Shown: in pieces, positions 29,676-38,537 of the stretch
Layout of the letters: every line of letters starts with the position of its first letter
Position numbering within the stretch: the stretch's first letter is position 1
DNA from: Sphingopyxis sp. JAI108
Lineage (GTDB): Bacteria > Pseudomonadota > Alphaproteobacteria > Sphingomonadales > Sphingomonadaceae
Length of the DNA: 64,000 bases
Assembly: GCF_013410105.1 (NCBI RefSeq)
Contig: NZ_JACCCJ010000001.1
Coordinates: forward strand, 1 to 64,000
Reading direction: 5' to 3'
The notes under the pieces: model-generated
Told to the model about the DNA's origin: nothing
What the model saw: the letters and a program-made list of their open reading frames with translations, nothing else
The model's database searches: none
Program-made: the position numbers and the translations under genes

Positions 29676-31003
29676 AGCGCGAGGATCGGCATGTGCATCG
29701 GCGCGCCGACGACATGGTCCGACGCGCCGAGCACGCCGAGCGCCGCGTGGATTGCGCGCGCGGGGCCTTCGTGCGTCACGAGCACGATGACGACGCCCTC
29801 GCCGTCCTCGCTGCCGCGCTGGATCAGGCTTTCGATCGACACGCCCGCATCGCGCATCGCTGCGGCGATTTCGGCGAGAACGCCGATGCGGTCCTCGACG
29901 ATCAGGCGGACATAATGTTTTCCGACGCGCGCGCCGGCATCGGCGGCGGGCGCGGCGTCGAGCGAGTCGACGGGCATCGCGAAGGCGGGTCCATATTCGT
30001 CGCGCGCGATGTCGATGATGTCGGCGACGATCGCGGAGGCGGTCGGCCCCGCGCCCGCGCCCGCGCCCTCGAAGAACAGGCGGCCGACAAAATTGCCCTC
30101 GGCGACGACAGCGTTCAATGCGCCGGGGACATAAGCGAGCGGGTGGTCGGCGGGGACAAGGCACGGCTGGACATGCTGGTAGAGGCCGCCCCCGTTTTCG
30201 GCGCTATCGCGCTCGGCCATGCCGATCAGGCGGACGCGGTGGCCGAGTGCCTCGGCCTCGCGGATGTCGGCGGCGATCAGCCCGCGAATCCCGTCGGCGG
30301 TCACCGCGCCGATGTCGAGCCGGGTGCCGAAGCAGAGCGCGGCGAGGATCGACAATTTATGCGCGGCGTCGATGCCGTCGACGTCGAAGCTCGGATCGGC
30401 TTCGGCGTAACCCTCGGCCTGCGCAGCAGCGAGCGCGTCGGCGAAGCTCGCGCCGTTCCGCTCCATCTGCGTCAGGATATAATTGCAGGTACCGTTGAGG
30501 ATGCCATAGACGCGCGCGATTTCGTTCGCCGACGCACCTTCGCGGATCGCCTTGATCACCGGGATGCCGCCCGCGACCGCAGCTTCATATTTCAGCGGCG
30601 TGTCCTTCGCCTCGGCGAGCTTCGCCAAGTCGAGCCCGTGATGCGCGATCATCGCCTTGTTCGCGGTGACGAGCGCCTTGCCCGCGCCGAGCGCGTGGCG
30701 CGCAAGGGTCAGCGCCGATCCGTCGGCGCCGCCGATCATCTCGACGACGACATCGACATCGTCGGCCGCGACGATCGCGTCCATGTCGTCTTCCCAGCGA
30801 TAGGGGGACAGGTCGACGCCGCGGTCCTTGTGGCGGTCGCGTGCCGACACCGCGACGATTTCGATCGGGCGGCCCGCGCGCCGGGCGATCAGTTCGCGGT
30901 TCGCCTCGAGCAACCGCACGACGCCGCCGCCGACGACGCCGATTCCCGCGAGCGCGACGCGGAGCGGCGGGCGGGGAGCGGTCGGGGCGGAATAGGGCGA
31001 CAT
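29672..31003 (-). CDS. hom: Homoserine dehydrogenase
   Basis: Reduces aspartate semialdehyde to homoserine with NAD(P)H, at the branch to threonine and methionine. The 443-residue protein has the Rossmann motif GIGVVGGGVV near residue 20, the catalytic region GILNGTCNYILTQME and YAEADPSFDVDGIDAAHK, and a C-terminal ACT domain (about 350-430: HYVRLIVEDRIGVLAEIAA), indicating feedback regulation, probably by threonine. The start at 31003 (MSPYSAPT) follows a GGAG site; a longer frame to 31117 is possible but lacks support. The leader region contains a large hairpin (31112-31181). Confidence 0.96.
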   Translation of the reverse strand: MSPYSAPTAPRPPLRVALAGIGVVGGGVVRLLEANRELIARRAGRPIEIVAVSARDRHKDRGVDLSPYRWEDDMDAIVAADDVDVVVEMIGGADGSALTLARHALGAGKALVTANKAMIAHHGLDLAKLAEAKDTPLKYEAAVAGGIPVIKAIREGASANEIARVYGILNGTCNYILTQMERNGASFADALAAAQAEGYAEADPSFDVDGIDAAHKLSILAALCFGTRLDIGAVTADGIRGLIAADIREAEALGHRVRLIGMAERDSAENGGGLYQHVQPCLVPADHPLAYVPGALNAVVAEGNFVGRLFFEGAGAGAGPTASAIVADIIDIARDEYGPAFAMPVDSLDAAPAADAGARVGKHYVRLIVEDRIGVLAEIAAAMRDAGVSIESLIQRGSEDGEGVVIVLVTHEGPARAIHAALGVLGASDHVVGAPMHMPILAL

Positions 31004-31111
31004 GCGGGAACTCCATAAAAGCGCGGAGCCTCGCCCCGTCATCGCGAGCGCCCTATCGGCTTTTCCCGCCGAAACAAGGAAGCTTTTCTGTTTCCACGAC
31101 GCGGAAACATA

Positions 31112-31181
31112 CGGCACCGCCTGCTCCCGGCCTCCCCAGGTTGCTATCGTTGGGAGGGCGGGAGGGAGCGAGCCGGTGCCG
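31112..31181 (-). other. Long imperfect hairpin upstream of hom
   Basis: Outer arms CGGCACCG (31112-31119) and CGGTGCCG (31174-31181) enclose a second, GC-rich pair of arms (31123-31137 with 31152-31169) and an unpaired loop TTGCTATCGTT. On the minus strand it lies after the hypothetical gene at 31209 and before hom. No U-run follows, so it is not a plain terminator. It could be a leader structure of hom or an RNA-stabilising stem. A second small hairpin (GTTTCC/GGAAAC) lies at about 31091-31109. Confidence 0.45.
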
Positions 31182-31208
31182 CTTACGACGTCAGGCGGAG
31201 ATAATCGA

Positions 31209-32090
31209 TCAATCTACCGGCGGCTTGCGCGTCCGCGTGCATTCGCCGAGCGCGCCGAGGATGACGCCATAGTCCGATGCCGCCTTGCGCCGATCCTCGG
31301 GCGGGGTCCCCGCGAGCTTGTTCAGCGGGAGCTGGCGCGGCAAGCCGCAGGCGAGGCGGTACCAGGCGAGCGTATCGCGCGCGGGCACCGCCGCCGATCC
31401 ATCGACGATCTCGCCGAACGCCGCCGCCCAGCGCCGTGACCCGTCGGCAGCGGTCAGCACGGTGAGCGACACGGGGTCGCCGGTTTCGGTGTTCAGGAAC
31501 AATTGCGTCTCGCCTTCGCCGGGAAGCGTGCCCGGGACGTGAAAGCCGTTGGCGATGCCGGTGATCGCCGGCGGCGCGCCCGGCTTGACCAGCTCGGTGA
31601 GGATCGCGCGTAATTGCGCCTCGGTCGCCGGGTCCCACGGGAGCTGCGCGTCGGGGGCGATCAGGCGGACGCTTCCCGTGTTGTTCGTCCCTGCGCTTGC
31701 GCCCGCGACGGGGCGGGCAAAGAGCAGGACGGGCTGTTTCTTCTTCAGCTTCGGCGGCTTGCCCTTCGCATCGACTGGCAGGTCGACGAGATAGGAGATT
31801 CGCGCGGCGAGCGGGCCCCTACCGCGAATCAGGCTGACGACGTCGGCTTCGACGTAGATTCGGACATGACCCGCCGCGACTCCGGGCGCGCGCTCGGGTT
31901 TCAGGACCGTCGCCTCGCGGATACGCGCGTGCAACGCAATCGGCGCCTCGGTCGCCAGGTCGGCGATATCGGCATAGGTGTAAGGGCCTGCCGTCGCGGC
32001 GGTGGCCGGCGCCTGCATTGCAGAAACGCTTGGGATTCCAAAGCTCAAGGTCAATATGCCGGCGATAGCGGCCGGGTGAGGGAGGCGCAT
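31209..32090 (-). CDS. Hypothetical exported protein
   Basis: A 293-residue protein starting MRLPHPAAIAGILTLSFG with a signal peptide to about residue 24. The mature domain is beta-rich (ADIADLATEAPIALHARI; VRIYVEADVVSLIRG) with two cysteines close to the C-terminus. I do not recognise the family; similar proteins are annotated as hypothetical in sphingomonads. The start could be slightly upstream (MESRSIMRLPH). Confidence 0.65.
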   Translation of the reverse strand: MRLPHPAAIAGILTLSFGIPSVSAMQAPATAATAGPYTYADIADLATEAPIALHARIREATVLKPERAPGVAAGHVRIYVEADVVSLIRGRGPLAARISYLVDLPVDAKGKPPKLKKKQPVLLFARPVAGASAGTNNTGSVRLIAPDAQLPWDPATEAQLRAILTELVKPGAPPAITGIANGFHVPGTLPGEGETQLFLNTETGDPVSLTVLTAADGSRRWAAAFGEIVDGSAAVPARDTLAWYRLACGLPRQLPLNKLAGTPPEDRRKAASDYGVILGALGECTRTRKPPVD

Positions 32091-32359
32091 GATCGATCTA
32101 CTTTCCATCATCTGTGACACCGGTATCGGCGCCTGAATCCCCATCATGGGACAAGGCACATTAACCCCTGATAAAGGGTTTGCGAATGTGCCGCCACCGC
32201 GATAGGACGGGCCGCGAAGCGTCCGGCGAAAACATAATAAGCCGGATGCAGCGCCGTCGGGTCTGTGGAAACGCATCGGAAATCATCCGGGCATTTGGCA
32301 ACCGTCCCGAGGGTTGGGAATTGGTGTCAGGATGATCTAGCAAGGAGCGTCGTCCCTGA

Positions 32360-33016
32360 ATGGCTTATGGTGATAATGTCGACCCTAAAAACAGGGTAGT
32401 GGCGATTGTCTTGGTTGGTCTGTTTACGGCAGTTCTGGGCTATGGCCTGGTGAACGGCCTGAATATCAGTATCGTCAAGAAGATCGCCGAAAAATTGGAT
32501 GTGGTGGACGTCGAAGAGCCGCCGCCGCCGGAGGAGCCCCCGCCGCCGCCGCCGCCGGACAACAAGCTGCCGCCGCCGCCGCCGGTTGTGACGCCGCCGT
32601 CTCCGATTCCGCCGCCGGTGACGACCAACACGGTCCAGTCGGTGCCGAAAGCGCCGCCGACGCCGCCGCCGCCCGTCTTCACGCCGCCGGCTCCGCCGGC
32701 TCCGCCTCCGACGCCCGACCTCAGTCAAGCCGGTACGCCGCGTGGCAACCCGGGACGTTGGGCGACGAACGACGACTATCCGGCGCGTGCCATGCGTGAA
32801 GAACGCGAAGGCACGACGGGTTTCCGCGTGACCTATAATGCCGAGGGCCGCGTGACCTCTTGCGACGTCACGTCGTCGAGCGGCCACGCCGACCTCGATG
32901 CCGAAACCTGCAAGCTTATCCAGCGCCGCGGCCGGTTCAATCCGGGCAAGGACCGTGCGGGTAATCCGACGGGCGGCACTTACAGCAATCGTATCCGTTG
33001 GCAGATTCCGCGCTGA
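32360..33016 (+). CDS. tonB: TonB-family energy transducer
   Basis: 218 residues: short cytoplasmic N-terminus, one transmembrane helix (about 13-33), a very long proline-rich periplasmic linker (about 50-125, many PPPP runs) and a C-terminal TonB domain (about 135-218: FRVTYNAEGRVTSCDVTSSS). It transmits proton-motive force from the ExbB/ExbD motor to outer-membrane receptors. It is the first gene of tonB-exbB-exbD-exbD. The proline runs are repeated CCG codons, so this stretch is prone to polymerase slippage. Confidence 0.95.
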   Translation: MAYGDNVDPKNRVVAIVLVGLFTAVLGYGLVNGLNISIVKKIAEKLDVVDVEEPPPPEEPPPPPPPDNKLPPPPPVVTPPSPIPPPVTTNTVQSVPKAPPTPPPPVFTPPAPPAPPPTPDLSQAGTPRGNPGRWATNDDYPARAMREEREGTTGFRVTYNAEGRVTSCDVTSSSGHADLDAETCKLIQRRGRFNPGKDRAGNPTGGTYSNRIRWQIPR

Positions 33017-33071
33017 TCGGCGCCGGACCACCTGTTTTCGATTTTGAATATTTTGAGAGGGAATTTCCTAT

Positions 33072-33887
33072 ATGTTTAATCTGATCGCAAATGCCGCCGC
33101 TGCGGCGCCGGCTGCCGCTCACGACGCAGGCATGAGCCTGATGCCCGCATCGATGTGCGTGAAGGAAGAAGGCACGAACCCCTACGGTCTCGTTCCCGCG
33201 CTCTGCGAAGGCGGTATCGTCTCGCAGGTCACCTTCCTCGTCCTGCTCATCATGTTCATCGGCACGCTTTACATCCTGTTCACCAAGCTCTTCGAACAAA
33301 ATAAGGTGATCAACCAGGGCAAGGCGGTTGACGCCAACTTCTGGCGCGCGCCGACGCTCGCCGACGGCGCGTCGAAGCTTGAAAAGAACAGCGCCTATCG
33401 CCAGGTCGTCGAAGACGGCCTGCGCGCCAACGAAGAGCATAACAAGCTGACCGACCCCGTCGAAGCCCACGACTGGATGCACGGCACGCTCGAGCGTTCG
33501 CAGAACCACATCAACTCGAAGCTGAATTCGGGCCTCGCCTTCCTCGCGACCGTCGGTTCGACCGCGCCGTTCGTCGGTCTGTTCGGTACCGTTATCGGTA
33601 TTCTTCGCGCCCTTGTGAAGATCGGTGCGTCGGGTCAGGCCTCGATCGACACCGTCGCCGGTCCGGTCGGTGAAGCGCTGATCATGACCGCTATCGGTCT
33701 GATCGTGGCGGTTCCCGCGGTGCTCGCGTTCAACTGGCTGCAGAGCCGCAACAAGTCGATCGCCCGTCGCCTGTCGACCTTCTCGAACGACGTGCTCGGC
33801 TCGATCATGTCGAACGGCCAGGTGAAGCCGGCGTCGCTCGCTCCGGCGAAGGCGACCGCTCCGGCCGCAGCGCCGAAGAAGGCCTGA
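33072..33887 (+). CDS. exbB: ExbB/TolQ/MotA-family proton channel protein
   Basis: A 271-residue membrane motor subunit with three main helices (around 58-80, 155-180 and 200-225). The conserved pore regions LATVGSTAPFVGLFGTVIGI and EALIMTAIGLIVAVPAVLAFN are present. An N-terminal exported-like stretch with several Ala precedes it. It works with the two ExbD proteins downstream to energise TonB. The 123-bp gap before exbD contains a perfect hairpin. Confidence 0.95.
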   Translation: MFNLIANAAAAAPAAAHDAGMSLMPASMCVKEEGTNPYGLVPALCEGGIVSQVTFLVLLIMFIGTLYILFTKLFEQNKVINQGKAVDANFWRAPTLADGASKLEKNSAYRQVVEDGLRANEEHNKLTDPVEAHDWMHGTLERSQNHINSKLNSGLAFLATVGSTAPFVGLFGTVIGILRALVKIGASGQASIDTVAGPVGEALIMTAIGLIVAVPAVLAFNWLQSRNKSIARRLSTFSNDVLGSIMSNGQVKPASLAPAKATAPAAAPKKA

Positions 33888-33900
33888 TTGGTTCCTGGAT

Positions 33901-33930
33901 CCCGGCCTTCGCTATGCGGCGAAGGCCGGG
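33901..33930 (+). other. Perfect 12-bp hairpin between exbB and exbD
   Basis: CCCGGCCTTCGC and GCGAAGGCCGGG flank a six-base loop within the operon. No T-run follows. Such stems act as processing or stability elements, or weak attenuators, which could lower expression of the downstream exbD genes relative to exbB. Confidence 0.6.
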
Positions 33931-34010
33931 TCCGCTGGACCGGGCGCAGCGCCGGTGGCGCGACCACCCAAGGGTCCATGACAGTAATTTTGTGACAGGA
34001 TGCTAATCCT

Positions 34011-34532
34011 ATGGCGATGAGTGTAGGCGACAAGGGCGGCGAAGACGCCCCGATGTCCGAAATCAACACGACCCCGCTCGTGGACATCATGCTTGTGTTG
34101 CTCATCATCTTCCTCATCACGGTTCCCGTGGTGCTGGAGACGGTGAACCTCAAGCTGCCCGACGTGGTCTTCGAGCCGACGACGACAAAGCCTGAAAATG
34201 TGCTGCTGTCGATCCGTTCGGCCGATACCGACGGTGATGGCGAGCCTAATGCGGACAGCAGCGCGTGCGAAGTTTACTGGGGCCAGACCCCGGTCGATTC
34301 GCGGCAACTGCTCGAGCGCGGACAGCAGAAGCTTGAAAAGCTGCTCGAAGATATCGGCGGGCCGCAGAACATCACCGAAGAGAACTTCCCCGAAGTGCAT
34401 ATCCGCGGCGACGTGAATACGCCGTACCAGTGCATCGGCGGCGTGATCTATACGATGCAATATGCCGGCTTCCAGAAGATCGGGTTCATTTCCGAACCGG
34501 CTCCTGGCTCGGGCACGGTGGGTCGCCTTTAA
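34011..34532 (+). CDS. exbD: ExbD/TolR-family protein with DxDxDG loop
   Basis: 173 residues with one N-terminal helix (about 24-43) containing the proton-carrying Asp25 in NTTPLVDIMLVLLI. The periplasmic part begins at about 48. Unusually it contains DTDGDGEPNADS (residues 72-83), matching the spacing of an EF-hand/dockerin-type calcium loop, which ordinary ExbD does not have. It is the third gene of the tonB operon; a second, shorter ExbD follows. Confidence 0.93.
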   Translation: MAMSVGDKGGEDAPMSEINTTPLVDIMLVLLIIFLITVPVVLETVNLKLPDVVFEPTTTKPENVLLSIRSADTDGDGEPNADSSACEVYWGQTPVDSRQLLERGQQKLEKLLEDIGGPQNITEENFPEVHIRGDVNTPYQCIGGVIYTMQYAGFQKIGFISEPAPGSGTVGRL

Positions 34533-34568
34533 GGGCGGTCTTCCGTTTAGGAACGAAGGAATAATCGC

Positions 34569-34994
34569 ATGTCCATGGCAGTTGGAGATCGGGACGAAAA
34601 CGAACCGATGATGGACATGAACACGACGCCGCTTATCGACGTCATGCTCGTGCTCCTCATCATGTTCATCATCACCATCCCGGTCCAGACCCACGCGGTG
34701 AAGATCGACCTGCCGGTCCCGACCGACAGCCAGAGCAATGTCGACCCCGAAAAGAACAAGGTAATGATCGATCCCGCCGGGACGATCACCTGGAACGGGA
34801 CGCCGGTCGATCTCGCTCAGCTGGCGCAGTATCTGGAACAGACCAAGGCGCTGCCGGTCGAACCCGAGCTGCAGGTCCAGCCCGATCCCTATGCGCGCTA
34901 TATCGTCGTCGACAACGTTATGGCGGTGATCAAGCGTAGCGGCGTCGGCAAGCTCGGCTTCGTCGGCAACGAACAATATGCCCGCGTCTTCTGA
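34569..34994 (+). CDS. exbD: Second ExbD/TolR-family protein
   Basis: 141 residues with the conserved membrane motif NTTPLIDVMLVLLIMFIIT (Asp24) and a standard periplasmic domain, without the DxDxDG loop of its neighbour. Two different ExbD subunits could form mixed dimers inside the ExbB pore. It ends the operon before a strong terminator. Confidence 0.93.
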   Translation: MSMAVGDRDENEPMMDMNTTPLIDVMLVLLIMFIITIPVQTHAVKIDLPVPTDSQSNVDPEKNKVMIDPAGTITWNGTPVDLAQLAQYLEQTKALPVEPELQVQPDPYARYIVVDNVMAVIKRSGVGKLGFVGNEQYARVF

Positions 34995-35027
34995 TTTCTG
35001 ATCAGAGTCGTCAGGCAAAAATAGATG

Positions 35028-35060
35028 GGGCCGCGAAGCGATTCGCGGCCCTTTTCTTTT
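35028..35060 (+). terminator. Intrinsic terminator of the tonB-exbB-exbD operon
   Basis: A 10-bp stem GGGCCGCGAA / TTCGCGGCCC with GCGA tetraloop is followed by TTTTCTTTT. Confidence 0.93.
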
Positions 35061-35186
35061 GCGCGCGATAGGCAGAAACCGCCGGGAACCGCCGCTGGCT
35101 GCTTCCTGCCCCAAAACCCACGTGGGGCGGCTGGCATACGATTGGCAGCTTGACGGGGCGCGCCGGTCGCAGCATCTTTCATCATC

Positions 35187-35528
35187 ATGCCGCGGCTTTA
35201 CAAGAGTTTCGCCGAATTCTGGCCCTTCTACCTGCGCGAGCACAGCAAGGCATCGACGCGTGCGCTGCATTATGTCGGGACCAGTCTGGTTATGCTGATC
35301 GGGATAGCGGCGGTGCTGAGTGGGCGCTGGGGCTGGCTCGTGGCGCTGCCGGTCGCCGGCTATTTCTTTGCCTGGGTCGCGCATTTTGCGGTCGAGAAAA
35401 ACCGGCCGGCGACCTTCACCTATCCACTGTGGAGCCTCGCCGCGGACTTCAAGATGTGGGCGATGTGGTTTGGCGGGCGGCTCGGGCCCGAACTCGATCG
35501 CGCGGGAGTATCGCGGGAAAACCGATAA
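35187..35528 (+). CDS. DUF962 (Mpo1-like) membrane protein
   Basis: A 113-residue protein with the DUF962 signature FYLREHSKASTRALHYVGTSL and HFAVEKNRPATFTYPLWSL, and two to three hydrophobic segments. Eukaryotic Mpo1 is a 2-hydroxy fatty acid dioxygenase of this family, using conserved His residues that are present here (HSKAS, ALHYVG, AHFAVEK). The bacterial function is not established. Sphingomonads make 2-hydroxylated sphingolipid fatty acids, so a link to their breakdown is attractive but unproven. Confidence 0.88.
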   Translation: MPRLYKSFAEFWPFYLREHSKASTRALHYVGTSLVMLIGIAAVLSGRWGWLVALPVAGYFFAWVAHFAVEKNRPATFTYPLWSLAADFKMWAMWFGGRLGPELDRAGVSRENR

Positions 35529-35607
35529 GACTGAGCGAAAGCACTCTCTGGCACTTGTTGCGAACCATTCTTAATTTGAAAGAGTTCGCCGCTGCTGGAG
35601 ACTGGCC

Positions 35608-35811
35608 ATGCCGACCGACCTGATCAAGACCTTCACCTATCTCTCGATCCATCTGACCATCGGATTCAGCGTCGCTTATGTGTTGACCGGATCGGTCGCG
35701 CTGGCGGGCGGGATCGCGATCATCGAGCCGTGCATCAATGCGGTCGCATTCTTCTTCCATGAAAAGGCGTGGAAGCGTTTTGCTACGCGGCGTAAGCTGC
35801 TTGCCGCCTGA
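35608..35811 (+). CDS. DUF2061 small membrane protein
   Basis: A 67-residue protein with two helices (about 12-30 and 32-52), typical of DUF2061: KTFTYLSIHLTIGFSVAYVL and IEPCINAVAFFFHEKAWKR. Its function is unknown. It precedes the OsmC-like gene by 49 bases and may be cotranscribed with it. Confidence 0.85.
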   Translation: MPTDLIKTFTYLSIHLTIGFSVAYVLTGSVALAGGIAIIEPCINAVAFFFHEKAWKRFATRRKLLAA

Positions 35812-35860
35812 GGACTCCGAGTCTTCGGCGCCGTTTCCGACTCGCCCCCTCGAAGGAGAT

Positions 35861-36295
35861 ATGAGCATGACCGTCAATCGCGCATCCGCCCGCTACGAAG
35901 GTTTCGGCAAGGAGGGCAAGGGATCGATCACGACGAAGTCGGGCGTCCTGAATGCGCAGCCCTATGGTTTCGGCACGCGCTTTGAGGGCCAGCCGGGAAC
36001 CAATCCCGAGGAGCTGATCGCGGCGGCGCACGCCGCCTGCTTCACCATGGCGCTGTCATTCGGGCTCGCGCGCGCGGGTTATTCGGGCGACTCCCTCGAG
36101 ACGAGCGCCGCGGTGACGCTCGAGCAGCAGGACGGTGGCTTCACGATCACCAAGTCGGCGCTGACGCTGACCGGCAAGGTGCCGGGAATCGATGCCGACG
36201 AATTCGCGAAGATCGCCGAAGAGGCCGAGAAGAACTGTCCGGTGTCGAAGCTGCTCGACTGCGAGATAACGCTCGAACATAGCCTCGAAGGCTAA
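35861..36295 (+). CDS. OsmC-family peroxiredoxin-like protein
   Basis: A 144-residue OsmC protein. The two redox cysteines are in AHAACFTMALS and EKNCPVSKLL, as in OsmC peroxidases that reduce organic hydroperoxides. The start codon ATG at 35861 has an ideal GAAGGAG site seven bases upstream. A reading frame open further upstream overlaps the DUF2061 gene and is not needed. It overlaps the convergent 2H-phosphoesterase gene by 4 bases. Confidence 0.95.
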   Translation: MSMTVNRASARYEGFGKEGKGSITTKSGVLNAQPYGFGTRFEGQPGTNPEELIAAAHAACFTMALSFGLARAGYSGDSLETSAAVTLEQQDGGFTITKSALTLTGKVPGIDADEFAKIAEEAEKNCPVSKLLDCEITLEHSLEG

Positions 36296-36876
36296 GCCGC
36301 ATGGCGCAGCAGCGGCGGTAGCGCGTCGTCCATGAAGTCGAACGCGCCCTGCGCAGATGCAGGCAGTCGCCAGCGCTGGAGGACGCGGTGACGGCTGTGA
36401 CCGATATGGCTTTCGATCAAGACTAGTTCGCGCGGGGTCCAGTTCCACGCGACCCGTACCGGGTCGAACAGATGCTTGCCATAGCCGAGCGTGACATGCG
36501 GGCGGAGTCCCGACCGGCGATACCAGGGTGCGATCCCGTGCGGCGCGAGCAACGCGACGAGCTCGTCATAAAGCTGGCGAACAGCGGCAACGCTTCCGAC
36601 CGTGACGAGCTCGGCGCCCGCCCCCCTGCTGATGATCCGGCCAAAGGGTATGGAACTGGCTGCGGGCAAGCCGGCTTCGAATGCCCTGGCGACGTGTTGG
36701 CGCAGGAAGGGATTGGGAACCGACGTTTCATCGATCGTGCAGAGCGTGAGGTGATAATATTGCGGTTTCAGTCCTGCGAAGAGATCGCCCGAAACCGGCG
36801 GCAGTTGGCGAGCGAGCCAACCGGCGCGGTCGGGGGCAAGCTGAAAGCCCAGGAAATAGCGGAACATTGGCGACAT
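36292..36876 (-). CDS. 2H phosphoesterase (2'-5' RNA ligase-like)
   Basis: A 194-residue protein with the two HxTx motifs of the 2H superfamily: YYHLTLCTID and RPHVTLGYG. Members cleave or ligate 2',5'- or cyclic phosphodiester bonds. The RNA substrate is not known for this type. A GGAGGG site precedes the ATG at 36876. It is one of two 2H proteins in the window; the other lies at 44654-45181. Confidence 0.9.
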   Translation of the reverse strand: MSPMFRYFLGFQLAPDRAGWLARQLPPVSGDLFAGLKPQYYHLTLCTIDETSVPNPFLRQHVARAFEAGLPAASSIPFGRIISRGAGAELVTVGSVAAVRQLYDELVALLAPHGIAPWYRRSGLRPHVTLGYGKHLFDPVRVAWNWTPRELVLIESHIGHSRHRVLQRWRLPASAQGAFDFMDDALPPLLRHAA

Positions 36877-36946
36877 GGCGATCCCTCCGAATCAGATCAA
36901 TGTTCCTATTATGTTCTCATGTGTGCGGAGAGTCGAATCGTTCCCG

Positions 36947-37399
36947 CTATTCCTGTTCGATCGTCATCCGGGTGACGTGGATATAGGCTACCTGCCAGCT
37001 ATCGCCGTGACGCCGGAATATGTCAGTGAAGCGGATACGGACGCGGAAGGGCTTGCCTGCCGAACGGCCCGACAGGATTGTCTCGGCGCTTGCAAGGCCC
37101 GCATCCTCGCCGAGCGGCAGGACGATCCTGTCCTTCAACATCACCGGATCATAATCATCGTCGGGCCCGGTCCAGCCGTCGATGAAGAAAGCCTTGCCAT
37201 AGCGTTTACCGCTCCCGTCGATGAAGACGAGGTCGTCGGCGACCATGCGCTCGAGCGCGGCGCGATCCTGCGCGATCTGCGCGGCGTCGAAGGCATCGGC
37301 AAAACTGGCGAGATCGGCACCGGTGCCCACGGGCGCTTCGGCGGCGATGGCGGGCGGCGCCATGACGATAGCCAACAATATTGCCGTTGCGCCCCGCAT
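36947..37399 (-). CDS. Exported NTF2/SnoaL-like protein
   Basis: A 150-residue protein with a clear signal peptide (MRGATAILLAIVMAPPAIAA) and a cone-shaped NTF2-like domain: FADAFDAAQIAQDRAALERM, ADDLVFIDGSGKRYGK and the C-terminal DIFRRHGDSWQVAYIHVTR. DUF4440/SnoaL relatives bind small ligands or catalyse isomerisations; the role is unknown. The start at 37399 is set by the signal peptide. Confidence 0.8.
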   Translation of the reverse strand: MRGATAILLAIVMAPPAIAAEAPVGTGADLASFADAFDAAQIAQDRAALERMVADDLVFIDGSGKRYGKAFFIDGWTGPDDDYDPVMLKDRIVLPLGEDAGLASAETILSGRSAGKPFRVRIRFTDIFRRHGDSWQVAYIHVTRMTIEQE

Positions 37400-37592
37400 A
37401 AAGTCCTCCGAACGTGCCGCAGCCAATATCCCGACATGATGTGCGCCGGCATAGGCGCGCCCGCAAGGGCCAAGTTGCGGACAGCACGATCTTTGCGGGG
37501 TGTTGGTTGCCGGGCGAAGATTCGGGCTTGATCTCAACTGTGGTTGAGCTTTCATAAGGCGGGCAGTTGATTTGCGAACGGAGCATTATTGC

Positions 37593-38480
37593 ATGTTGCA
37601 CTATCCCGCTGCCCCCACCGATTCCGGCGAAGCGTCCTTCGCCGCCGCCGCCGGGTTCCTCCCGCGCTACTTTGCGCGCATCGGCTATAGCGGCGCCGTG
37701 GCGCCGACATGGGAGGTGCTCGCTGCGCTGCAAGCCGCCCATATCGCCGCGATCCCGTTCGAGGCGATCGACGCGCTGACCGGTGCGGGGGTCGATATCG
37801 GCGCCGACGCGATCGATGCGAAGCTGATCGGCCAGCGGCGCGGCGGATATTGCTTCGAGCAGAACGGGCTTTTCCTTCGCGTCTTGCAGGCGATCGGATT
37901 CGCTGCCGAAGGGTTGATTGGGCGCGTGCGCTGGATGCTCCCCGACGATGCGCCGCCGACGCCGCGCACGCATATGGTCGTGCGGGTGACGATCGAGGGC
38001 AGGTCGTGGCTCGTCGATGCCGGCTTCGGCGCGGCGGTGCCGCCGCAGCCGCTGGCGATGGACAGCGAAGACCCCCAGCCGACGCGACACGAAAGCTATC
38101 GCGTCGTGCGGCATGGCGCCGAATGGCAGGTCGCTGCGTTGATCGAGGAGGAATGGCGGACGCTCTACCGGATCGAGAATGTGGTGCCGCCCGCGATCGA
38201 TTATGAAATCGGCAACTGGTACACCTCGGCGCATCCGGATTCGCATTTCCGTCACCAGCTGATCGCGGCGCGTACGACCGCCGAGGCGCGTTATGGCCTG
38301 CGCGACAACCGCCTGACGACGCGGCTTGCCGATGGGCGTCTCGACCGCCGCTATCTGGGTGCAGACGAGATCGAACGCGTTCTGGGCGAAATCTTCCTGC
38401 TGCCGGCGCGGCCGCACTGGCGCCCGGCGATCGAACGGGCGGCGACCGCGGAGATCGCCGCTAGTCGCACCGCGGCTTGA
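37593..38480 (+). CDS. nat: Arylamine N-acetyltransferase
   Basis: Transfers acetyl from acetyl-CoA to arylamines or hydrazines. The catalytic triad is in place: Cys87 in RRGGYCFEQN, His127 in RTHMVVRV and Asp142 in WLVDAGFG. The length of 295 residues is typical. The ATG at 37593 has GGAG nine bases upstream; a TTG at 37572 would add a few residues. NAT homologues can modify drugs such as isoniazid and aromatic pollutants. It is a stand-alone gene facing the exported NTF2-like protein. Confidence 0.95.
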   Translation: MLHYPAAPTDSGEASFAAAAGFLPRYFARIGYSGAVAPTWEVLAALQAAHIAAIPFEAIDALTGAGVDIGADAIDAKLIGQRRGGYCFEQNGLFLRVLQAIGFAAEGLIGRVRWMLPDDAPPTPRTHMVVRVTIEGRSWLVDAGFGAAVPPQPLAMDSEDPQPTRHESYRVVRHGAEWQVAALIEEEWRTLYRIENVVPPAIDYEIGNWYTSAHPDSHFRHQLIAARTTAEARYGLRDNRLTTRLADGRLDRRYLGADEIERVLGEIFLLPARPHWRPAIERAATAEIAASRTAA

Positions 38481-38537
38481 CTCGCCGCCGCCAGGGCTCT
38501 CTCATGCTCCGACAACAAAACAGCAGGAGCGGAAGCC

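Noticed and set aside
32515..32600. CCG microsatellite-like repeat
   Set aside because: It is the proline codon run of the TonB linker, not an independent repeat.
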